Positions 21,421 through 30,583 of a stretch of DNA of 64,000 bases are shown here, one piece after another. Numbering within the stretch: position 1 is the stretch's first letter; every line of letters starts with the position of its first letter. This DNA comes from Artemia franciscana. Its lineage: Eukaryota > Arthropoda > Branchiopoda > Anostraca > Artemiidae. Location of the stretch: assembly GCF_032884065.1 (NCBI RefSeq), contig NC_088865.1, forward strand, positions 50,572,489 through 50,636,488, given 5' to 3'. A program made the translations under genes and the position numbers. Below the pieces are notes generated by a model. The model worked only from the letters and a program-made list of their open reading frames with translations. It searched no databases and was not told the DNA's origin.

Positions 21421-22389
21421 AAAAAAATAAGCTTCTAGCTTAAACTGGGTTAAGGTTCAGTGATGCGTCCCATGACCCCCTTGCTTAGGTATCTTCCCCA
21501 GTTCTTAGTGATGGTGCTTCTGACGCGTGACATTTGATATAGAGTATCTTCGCTTCAGTAAAGTGAGGGGATACAAATTTGCTGCTCTTTTTTTTCATTG
21601 CAAAGTCCGTATCTGTGTGTGTTTTTTATAGTGATTATCTTATTTTTCCTTTTCTCTATTTAACATATAATTTACTCCTTTATTGCTTTTTTTTGCAATG
21701 TGCGTACGTATGTTTTTTTTGTTTTTTTTTCTTATATTTCCATTTCTCTCTTTCCATATTATTTATTATTATTTTTACTGTTTGGCTTGTAATTATTTTC
21801 CTGTTCAAGAGCAAATAATCAAGTTCTTGCCTTTACCTTATGAGTTTGCTGTCATTAAGGGGGTGATTAAGTGAACTGATGGAACTCGAAAATCCCATGT
21901 TAAATTGAAAATTTATATTTAAAAAGTACTCAAGTATTCATTGGCGGAAGATGCCGCTTTTAATATCAGGCCATAGCTTCTTGAAGATGCTACAAAATGT
22001 TTGAAAGGATTTTGTTCTATTTCCTCTAATTGCTTAGAAATCTTAGAAAATGTCTAGGTATTTTTCACAAGTGTACTCTATGAAGGATATTGCTTTTGGA
22101 ACAAAATTGGTACTATCATGTGCAGAAGACAATAACCTATAAGATGATTGGAACCATTTTTTGATGTATTTTCCTGTTTTCTAACAGTCCCCTAGAATAT
22201 TTTCAGCTACCTGAAATTTTTACAAGTCGGTTGCCATAAAGAATCGTTTCAGATCGCCGATAATAACCCCTAGAGACGAAAATGACAAGCTGGAATAATC
22301 AGCTGCTTGTTAATAGTGTGAAATTTTCATAAATTATTTCAATGCAATGAAGAAACCTAGAAATGAGAAATAGTCAGGAGCCTTCAGGA
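21421..22389. other. gene-free stretch
   Basis: T-rich sequence at 21560-21800 gives hydrophobic open frames (Phe/Leu/Tyr runs) that look like composition, not genes. No repeat family is recognised in 21900-22389. Confidence 0.35.
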
Positions 22390-22850
22390 AAGTTATGCAC
22401 ACAAAGCCGAAATCATGGGGAAAATTAAATCAAAGCGAGGTATGGAACTGCGAAACTGCGAGAAATTTGGGGATAGGCTGGTGGATAAAGAACCGAAAAG
22501 AGTCTAAGGCGGACTATTGCATGGAAGTTGGAAAGAATGGACTGGTCAACCCCAAACGAGGCCACGACTACTTTTACCAAGTACAATCAGTCAGCTTGAA
22601 TGTGCTCAGCTATATACTTGCTTTTTCATGATTTTTACCCAGAAAAACTTCTACATTGAAAAGATAGACCGCAATCCAGGCTTTTGGACCGAAAAGATTT
22701 TTCCCAAGCTGAAAGGATTCTTCATTGATGCTTTGATCCCAAAGTTCCACAGGGGGTTCCAATACAAGAGCCGTACTTATAAGATTAATCGTCTAGTACC
22801 GGTAACAGGAAAATTCATTTTCCTTACATTCTATCCTTCTTTGTAGTTAC
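22390..22850 (+). pseudogene. YqaJ-type nuclease fragment, broken
   Basis: Overlapping frames show KADYCMEVGKNGLV, NPKRGHDYFYQVQ and FTQKNFYIEKIDRNPGFW, then IFPKLKGFFIDALIPKF. That is the pattern of YqaJ-like alkaline nucleases: a Gln-containing YYQVQ helix, a strand ending in the (V/F)T-x-K region, then a F-W helix. In animals such domains mostly sit in multicopy, mobile-element-like genes. Only the C-terminal half is present and it is broken. I do not see the parent element. Confidence 0.55.
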
Positions 22851-22914
22851 ATACTTAATTGTATTGTCATTTGAAATAAAATACCTTTGTTTATATTGCT
22901 TGTCCTCCAACTTT

Positions 22915-23047
22915 ATCAAACAGTTCGTAGTAACGAACTGTAGTAAAGAGCGACCCGGCTCAATAGTAACCGAAACTCTAAAAAATGGAATTTTGGTACC
23001 AATAGCTACATCAAAAGAATCGCATTTTAATGCTGATTTTAAATATA
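22915..23047 (+). repeat. PME T-end fragment abutting giant palindrome
   Basis: atcaaacagttcgtagtaac gaactgtagtaaagagcgac is a clear T end. The D segment breaks off after gctgattttaaatatatta, exactly where the poly-A of the next H hairpin begins. Either the D segment recombined with H, or the palindrome inserted there. Confidence 0.75.
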
Positions 23048-23343
23048 TTAAATAAAAAAACAAGTTTTCTCAAATGAAAGTAAGGAGCGACATTAAATCT
23101 TAAAACGAACAGAAATTACTTCGTATATAAAAGGGGCTGCTTCTTCATCAACGCCCCGCTCTTTACGCTAAAGTTTGACTCTTTCTCCCAACTCTTCTTT
23201 TTAAAACAGTAAAAAACTTTAGCGTAAAGAGCGGGGCGTTGATGAGGAAGCAGCCCCTTTTATATACGAAGTAATTTGTGTCCGTTTTAAGTTTTAATGT
23301 CGCTCCTTACTTTCAGTTGAAAAAACTTGTTTTTTTATTTAAT
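23048..23343. repeat. PME end-H hairpin 4
   Basis: The cleanest hairpin: aaggggctgcttcttcatca on the left mirrors tgatgaggaagcagcccctt on the right, and cgccccgctctttacgctaa mirrors ttagcgtaaagagcggggcg. Variable positions read CCCCGCT and AGCGGGG. Loop about 50 nt. Confidence 0.85.
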
Positions 23344-25502
23344 TTCTGAATGTTTTTGAATAAATGCATGTTTTGATTTTGGCTCTCCGCAGAGTAATAA
23401 TTGAAACAAAATTTGAATTTTTTTTTTTTTTTTTTTTTTTTTTGCTGAATGGCTTACTCATAATTTTGATCGAATGATTTTGGGAAAAAAGAGCGGGGGA
23501 GGAAGCCTAGTTGCCCTCCAATTTTTTGGTTAATAAAAAAAGGCGACTAGAAATTTAATTTATTACGAATGGTTTTATAAGTAAAAGATATACGTAACTT
23601 ATAAACAAGCTTACGTGAAGAATTTTTTATTCTCATATTTTTATTACACATATGAGAGGGTTCACCCCGTCGTCAGTACCTCTCTCTTTACACTAAATCT
23701 TAAATTTTGGCCCAATTAATTAAGAATGACCCCTGAATCAAAAAAACCGTAGAATAAATAGTTGACATTACTAAAAATACTTTAGCGTAAAGAGCGAGGT
23801 ATTAGGAGGAGGTGAGCCCCTCACATGGGTAATAATTTCTGTTCGTTTTAAGTTTTGATGCTGCTCCTTACTTCCAGCTGAAAAAAAACTTTTTCATATA
23901 TATTTTTTCATTGTTTTTTTTTTAATAATGTTAGTAAATCCTGCGCTCCCTTCATGGAAATTTTCTTCCCCCATGACCAAGTCCTCGATGGAAAGTTCCC
24001 CCAGTATATCCCCCTCTTTTCGACCCCTCTCCCCGACCAAAAAATTCTCCTGAAAACACCTGTACACTTCCCAATAACCATTACTATATGTAAGCACTGG
24101 TCAAAGTTTTTAACTTGTAACCCCTCCCACGGAGACTATGGAGGAGTAAGTCGTCTCCAAAGACATAGTTATAAGGTTTTTCGACTACGTTGAATAAAAT
24201 GGCTATCTCAGAATTTTGATCCGTTGACTTTGGGAAAATAATTAGCGTGGGAGGGGGCCTAGGTGCCCTCCAATTTTTTTGGTCTCTCAAAAAGGGCACT
24301 AGAACTTTTTATTTCCGTTTGAATGAGCCCTCTCGCAACATTCTAGGACAATTTGGTGGATACGATCACCCCTGGAAAAAAAAAAAAAAAAACAAAAACA
24401 AATAAACACGCATCCGTGATCTGCCTAAAAGTCATAGAACACTACTGTAGAAATTTCAAGCTCCTATCTGCAAAAATGTGGAATTTTGTATTTTTTGTCA
24501 GAAGGCAGATCACAGATGCGTGTTTATTTGTTTGTTTTTTTTTTTCAGGGGTGATCGTATCAACCCAGTGGCCCTAGAATGCTGCAAAAGGGCTCATTCT
24601 AACGGAAATGAAAAGTTCTAGTGCCTTTTTTAAGTGACCAAAATCTCGGAGGGCACCTAGGCCCCCGTCCCACGCTAATTATTTTTCCAAAGTAACCGGA
24701 TCAAAATTCTGAGATAGCCATTTTATTCAGCGTAGTCGGAAATCCTTATAACTAAATCCTTATAAGTGTACAGACGTCTTCAGGGGCGTTTTCATTTGGT
24801 CTGGGGCAGGGTTGAGAAGAGAGGGATATGCTGGGGAAACTTTTCATGGTGGAAGAAAATTTCCATGAAGGGAGCGCAGGATTTCCTACTATTATTAAAA
24901 AAAAAAACAATGAAAAAATAAATATGACAAAGTTTTTTCAACTGAAAGTGAGGAGCAGCATTAAAACTTAAAAGGAACAGAAATTATTACGCATATGAGG
25001 GGCTCACCTCCTCCTAATACCTCTCTCTCTACGCTAAAGTATTTTTAGAATTTCAACTATTTATTCTACGGCTTTTGTAATTCAGGGGTCATTCTTAAGA
25101 AATCGGGACAAAATTTAAGCTCTAGTGTGAAGAGGGAGGTACTGTTGAGGGGGTGAGCCCCCCTCATATATGTAATAAAAATGTGAGAATACAGAAGTTC
25201 CTTACGTAAGCTAATTTGTAAGCTACGTATGTCTTTAACTAGTAAAATTTATTTTTACTAATAATTTTACTAATAAAAAAATTCGTAAGAAATTAAAAGT
25301 TCTAGTTGCCTTTTCAGGTAACCAAATAATCGGAGAGCAACTATACCTCCTTCCCCGCTCCTATTTTTTTCTCAAAATCGTTTGATCAAAACTATGAGAA
25401 ACCCATTTAGCCAAAAAAATAAATACCCAAATTTCGTTTTAATTATTCATCTGTGGAGAGCATAAATCAAAACATGCATTGATTAAAAAACGTTAAGAAA
25501 TT

Positions 25503-25798
25503 AAATTAAATAAAAACAAGTGTTTTTAACTGAAAGTAAGGAGTGACATTAAAACATAAAACGAACAGAAATTACTTCATATATGAAAGCGGTTGTCTCC
25601 TCATCAATGCCCCGGTCTTCACGCTAAAGTCTGACTCTTCCTCTTAACTCTATTTTTTAAAACAGTAAAAAACTTCAGCGTAAAGAGCGGGGCGTTCATG
25701 AGGAAGCAGTCCCTTTCATATACGAAGTAATTTCTGTTCGTCTTAAGTTTTAATGTCACTCCTTACTTTCAGTTGTTTTGTTTTTTTAATTTAATTTG
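25503..25798. repeat. PME end-H hairpin 5
   Basis: Same layout as hairpin 4, at the other end of the giant palindrome, with more mismatches between arms (ccccggtcttcacgctaaag against gcgtaaagagcggggcgttc). The right arm ends tcactccttactttcagttg. Confidence 0.8.
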
Positions 25799-26329
25799 TA
25801 AGAAAACTTTGGTTTTCTAAGAATCCTCGAAGAAAGCTTTCAACTAAGTTCGCTGTTTAGTTTCGAATTAATGAAATGAGGTATTTTAAATAGCCTATCC
25901 CTAGGAAATAAAGTGGAAAAAACAATAAATTTTAAAATGCATTCTATGCATGCCGTCACAGTTGCATATACATGGGCATTTTGTACTTGAGAATGATAGT
26001 GCTCTTTTGCTCATTTTCTAATCTCCCTTGGTCGGTAACCAAGCTTTGCAAGACACTGTCAAATATATTATTATTTCTCGGCTGAAGCATCTCACCAAAG
26101 GAAGCTGTCAATCAAAACCTTTGACAAGACTTGATAATTGGTGCTATTTGAAGTTTTGACAATCGACGATCTCTAGAGAATTAAAAGACAGAAGGGTAAC
26201 CTTACTTCAATTCTGAAGCTCGATGTTTTCAAGTTCACTTTATCACGGCCTTAAAGTATCTACGTCACCTGTGTTCACTCGACTACAGCGTGGTCCCTAT
26301 TCATCACCTATATTGGTAAGTACTAATGT
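25799..26329. other. gene-free stretch
   Basis: No repeat, ORF or motif is recognised. Confidence 0.3.
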
Positions 26330-26645
26330 ATGGAATTGAGTTTTCGAGGACCAAAGCTTAGATACCAATATACAATTATGAAAACTCATGGGAAGCTTTT
26401 GGTACAGAGCTCTGAACTTGGCACCTCCTCCAAGCCCATGCTCCGACTCGGAGATCACAACACCATAGGCGGGAACGTAATTTTGTTTTGTTGCATACAC
26501 AGCTTAGATACCAATATTGGTATCTAAGCTGTGCTACCAGTTTCCTGTCTCCAGCCGCTAGCATCGCTACTGCGCACTGTGTCCCAAAAATAAATCGAGT
26601 TTTCATAACTGTATTGGTATCAAAGTTGTTTCGAGGACTGACGCT
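26330..26645. repeat. palindromic cluster with perfect 36-bp centre
   Basis: A perfect palindrome spans 26498-26533; each half reads cacagcttagataccaat. Around it, agcttagataccaatat (26356) and ataccaat (in reverse near 26613) form a wider inverted pair together with aattatgaaaactc (26366) and gagttttcataact (26598). The direct phrase tttcgagga appears at both outer sides (26332 and 26627). The pattern suggests a small foldback element of about 310 bp with an internal palindrome. Confidence 0.6.
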
Positions 26646-26689
26646 AATCTCACAAAGAGGAAATTCGAGAATATGAATGTCGTAGAGTA

Positions 26690-27770
26690 AATTTTAATAA
26701 AATCTTGAATAACCCGATAGGAAGAACACCAAATATGAATTTTAATGAAAACTTAGATGATATTATTGATAGTAATTTTATGGAGGAGTTCGTGTTATGG
26801 GATGTTGGGGCTCGGTGGGAAGATGTCCTCCGGGTTGTGCACTTGAACGCTCAAGGGCTGAATTCTTCCCTGGATGATATACAGCTTATATGTAGGAATT
26901 CTCGCCCTGTAATTATTGGCCTATATGAAACTTTTTTAAATGAGAAGAACCAGCTACTTATGGATATACCTGGTTATAAATCAATATTTATAATTAGAAA
27001 AATGGAAAAAAGGAAGGGCAAGGATTTTATGTATCGTGTAATCTACCAGCTGTAAGAAGAGATGATCTGTCTACAAAAGTTGAGTTAAACGGGTATTTGA
27101 ATCTATCATGGAATTGGCTACTAGCTCCAAAGAAAAGATAATAATTTGTGAAATCTCCAAACGGATCAACGAAGCAATTTATGGAAATATTTGAGAATAT
27201 TCTTGGGAAAGTATTGTCTGGTAAGTCAAAAATAATTTTAATGGGTGATTTAAAGTTGACTTGATGGATACATCATCAAGTCAGGCTTGTGATATACTGG
27301 CACTAGTAATCTCGTCGTTAACCCCCGGGTTAATCCCGGGTTAACCCCCTGTATAAATTCCCCTTCACGAATTTCGAACCAATCTGCAACCTTAATTGAC
27401 AATGTGTTCTCATCTATATATTTTTTAAGGAACGAAGTGCTACTATCAGATACATAGGACTATGTTCCAGTAGGAGTTTTACTTCCAATCCCCCGGCTTG
27501 TCCTCCGAATAGCCCCTGAAAACAAACCAGGATCCCGATATACACCAGCAAACATCGAAAAGCTTAAAGGTGATTTATGCACTAATTCATGGGAGTTTGC
27601 AATGCCTGAGAGGGTGAGCTTCGAAAATTATAATCAAGTATATAACTTTTTTATGAAACAGTAAATGAAAAATTTATACAAAATTGCCGAACACCCCAAC
27701 CAACTTTTTCTAAAAGATCAAAACATGAACCAATCATCAATAAGGTAATCAAAATTTTACACAATCACCA
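26690..27770 (+). pseudogene. LINE endonuclease relic (Jockey/CR1-type)
   Basis: The frame at 26705-27055 carries RVVHLNAQGLNSSLDDIQLI and PVIIGLYETFLNEKN, the first strand and ET motif of the LINE endonuclease. In other frames downstream come EIFENILGKVLSGKSKIILM followed by GDLKLT (for GDFNVD) near 27242, and RISNQSATLIDNVFSS near 27372. Sequence then passes through RYTPANIEKLKGDL to about 27760 and stops before any RT. Multiple frameshifts and stops make it a 5' fragment of a dead LINE. Confidence 0.7.
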
Positions 27771-28696
27771 GGGGACAAGATTACCTACTATATTAAAAAC
27801 AGTTGCTTCAATATTAGCTAACAAGAGGATTATTTCGCAACAGAATAGTTAACTTAGTTTCAATTTTAATAATTTTTCCTCAGTTGCTTTGATATTCTCA
27901 TTGAAGTAACTCTACTAGCTTCTTTTCCCTACGTGAATCAGTAGCGACAATTGCATTTATTATTATTGGTGGTGGTTTTATTTGTTTTTAGTTTAGTGTT
28001 TTTTATCTTGTGCTGAGGACGCCTAGTTGAGATACAGGCGAAATATTCGCGTTATTTTAGTCTTTTCTCTCTACTGGCCACAGTCTCGTTTGAGATTTTT
28101 TTTGTGGAGTTTTATCTCTCTTTGTTGTTTGAAGATACAAGATATTCATACGTTACTAGAGTTACTATGAGCACCAGTCACTACTTACTTAAAGGTTATT
28201 AAAGGTATTAAAATTTTTGTAAATTAAAAGCTGAGTTGAAAGCTTCTCAATGATTTTAAATCTATGGGTAATCTTAGAATTTAAACTAGATAGTCTATTA
28301 GTCCCCTCCGGGCCAGAATTTTGGTTTTGTGCCGTAAAATGGAAGAAATCAGTATCGAAATCTTGTATCCATAATCATCCTTCATGAAAAAAAAATCATA
28401 AATTTTGCAATTTTGATGATTGGGCTTAAAACTTCTGTAAAAATACCAAATTTAATTTTACAAATTTCACCACCATCACTTACTTTATTCAGGGTATTTT
28501 TCTCTATTTTATAAAATTCGGAAAACCTTCTTAGGCTAATAACTTTTGACGAGTAAGTTCGATCTTAATGACTTTTACATACATGGAATTACCATGAAAA
28601 ATTAACTCTTTTGATTCATATTTCATCATCAAACCCGTTTTTCAATTTAGTTACAATGAGCACCAGTCACTACATACTTAAAGGTTCTTAAATATA
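27771..28696. repeat. spacer with two diverged PME T ends
   Basis: The phrase agttactatgagcaccagtc actacttacttaaaggtt (28158) recurs as agttacaatgagcaccagtc actacatacttaaaggtt (28647), each in the place of a PME T end. A D-like segment (28490-28620) precedes the second. The stretch 27850-28130 holds tgctgaggacgcctagttga gatacaggcgaaatattcgc, which resembles text near Penelope-type ends. No gene. Confidence 0.5.
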
Positions 28697-29600
28697 TATA
28701 TAAAAAAAAGTTTTTTTCAACTGAAAGTAAGGAGCAACATTAAATCTTAAAACGAACAGAATTTAATACGTATATGAAGGGGGCCATCCTCTCACCAACA
28801 CCTCAGTGTTCACGCTAAAGTTTTTTTTAGTAATTTTAAAAAAGCTTCTTATTGTTCTAAATATGAACGAAATGTAACTATTGTAACTAAATGACCCTTG
28901 TATTTCAGGAGTTGTTCTTAAAGACTTGGGACAAAATTCAAATTTTAGCTTTGAGAGGGAAGTGTTGAGGATGGGGAGTCCCTGTCATATACGTAGTAGT
29001 TTCTGTTCTTTTAAGGTTTTAATATTGCTCTTTACTTTCAGTTGAAAAGATTTTTTTTAACTTAATTTCTGATCGTTTTTTAACAATGTCAGGAAATCTG
29101 GCTTGGCCTCCAAGGAGAAATACCCCTCCCTAAGGAAATACTTTCTAGACAATTCAATCCCAGTGAATATTTACCCCGGGCAACTACCCTTAACATTTCC
29201 GTGCGTAAAATTGAGACGGAAAAGAGAAAACAAGACATTAAAACAATTTTGTATGGGAATTGTCGCAAATTCCCCCACTGCAAACCTTGCCCTGAAAACA
29301 TCCCTCCCTCACTACAATAAAGTGTTCTGATACGCTGAATCTGATGGTTTGATATTCATTGAGAATTTTTAAAATTTTAAGTGGTGTTATCCCCTTTTTC
29401 GAAAATAAGGCAAATTTTGTCAGGTTCGTGACCTTTGACGGGTAACACTAAACTTAATACAAATTAAATATTTGGAATCAGCATAATAAGCAGAATGTTT
29501 TGATATGTCTATTGGTATTAAAATTCTGTTTTTTAGAGTTTCGGTTATTATCGGAGCCGTGTCGCTCCTTACTTACAGTTCTTTCCACGAACTGTTTGAT
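28697..29600 (-). repeat. PME, diverged short copy (H to T)
   Basis: Starts ctgaaagtaaggagcaacat at 28719 and ends at 29560-29600 with gtgtcgctccttacttacag and cacgaactgtttgat. The middle (29090-29310) matches the subfamily at 4448-5664 (gggaattgtcgcaaattc, gtaaaattga). It lacks the C segment. Length is about 0.9 kb. Confidence 0.7.
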
Positions 29601-30111
29601 TACCATGGGCTATTTTCTCTATGCCACTAAAGTTTGGCCAGGTCTTGTCATGACTATCTAAGCAAAGTGACTAACTTCGAATTTCAATAGCTATGTGACT
29701 TTTCTCAAAACCAGGACGGCCCGTCGTTCATTCCAAAAGCGAGGGTATTTTTTTTTATACGATTTGAAGTATAAATTATTAAGATTATAATTGCAAGAAC
29801 TAAAAAAAGTGAATACATTACCGGAAACGACAATCTAGGAGCGAGATTTATAATGAACTCATTGCTAATGAATGATAATCCTATATCAATTTTATCGAAC
29901 CAATTCATTAAATATAAAACTTACCACAAATGTAGCATAGTGAGTATCTTTCTAGTTAACCGAAGACAATTAATTTCTATGTATTCAAACACGGTTATCA
30001 GCAATTTTAAAGTCATTTCAACTGACGTATATTTAAACAACTTTATCTCCAAGATTTTTTTCCTTTTAACTGTTCTTTGATTTTCATTCCGAAGACTTGG
30101 GGTTGAACTCA
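29601..30111. other. gene-free stretch 3' of the CYTH gene
   Basis: No repeat or ORF of note. It lies downstream of the CYTH poly(A) signal and is presumed intergenic. Confidence 0.3.
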
Positions 30112-30166
30112 AACAGAAAAAAAAACGAACATTTCACCGTCTAGAGCGACACAATCCAAGCGACAC
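30112..30166. repeat. 55-bp inverted repeat, left copy
   Basis: aacagaaaaaaaaacgaaca, tttcaccgtctagagcgaca and caatccaagcgacac in order. The reverse complement lies at 30918-30972 with about two mismatches. The last CYTH exon and its poly(A) signal lie between the two copies. Confidence 0.8.
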
Positions 30167-30365
30167 TTGTCGTCAGTTTTGTTATGTTAGGATAAGATGT
30201 ACTATAACAAACTCAGAAAATATTAATAAAACAAAAATGACAAGTTAGGAGCACCTTAAACCTAAAACCAGCGTGCTTCCTAATTTTATGAGAATTAACT
30301 AAATGAAGCTATGCTATTTAATAATAAAAAAAATTTGATATGTATCGACCAACACAAAATATTTT

Positions 30366-30371
30366 TTTATT
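30366..30371 (-). terminator. poly(A) signal of the CYTH gene
   Basis: AATAAA on the minus strand, about 80 nt after the TAA stop at 30452-30454. It is the nearest canonical hexamer and at a usual distance. Confidence 0.6.
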
Positions 30372-30451
30372 CCAGATGCATGGCACCACCCCACAGATCT
30401 TAGTTCCTTCTTTAATATTTTTACTATGATGTTCAGGAGTTCATATAAATT

Positions 30452-30583
30452 TTAATCTTGATTTTGAAGTAAGTCCAAATATGCACCAGTTAAAAGATCA
30501 GCTTTATCTATTCCAAGTTGCTCCATCAGTTTTTCTGCAATTACTTTACCATCTTCTGGTGTCTGATCTTCATTTAGGCAAAC
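30452..30583 (-). CDS. CYTH protein, terminal exon 3
   Basis: Encodes residues 131-173, VCLNEDQTPEDGK to LLTGAYLDLLQNQD, then TAA. The acceptor is ttatttttag. The GAYLDLL ending is the usual C-terminus of CyaB-like proteins. The exon lies 9.1 kb from exon 2 and inside a pair of 55-bp inverted repeats. Confidence 0.88.
   Translation of the reverse strand, partial: VCLNEDQTPEDGKVIAEKLMEQLGIDKADLLTGAYLDLLQNQD

Larger units (their letters stand above)
23048..25798. repeat. giant 2.75-kb PME palindrome of nested palindromes
   Basis: Two PME inner halves face each other: H (23048-23343), A (23343-23640), inner fold (23640-23880), C (23900-24340), centre (24350-24540), then C' (24540-24900), inner fold' (24930-25180), A' (25180-25500), H' (25503-25798). 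The centre pairs acacgcatccgtgatctgcc with ggcagatcacagatgcgtgt around about 75 nt. Both outer ends are H; neither is T. So this is an inverted dimer of the element, in which each outer quarter is itself a hairpin. Non-coding. Confidence 0.8.

Noticed and set aside
21579-21874. Hydrophobic Phe/Tyr/Leu-rich ORFs that look like membrane proteins
   Set aside because: They follow from a T-rich stretch; two overlapping frames give the same impression.
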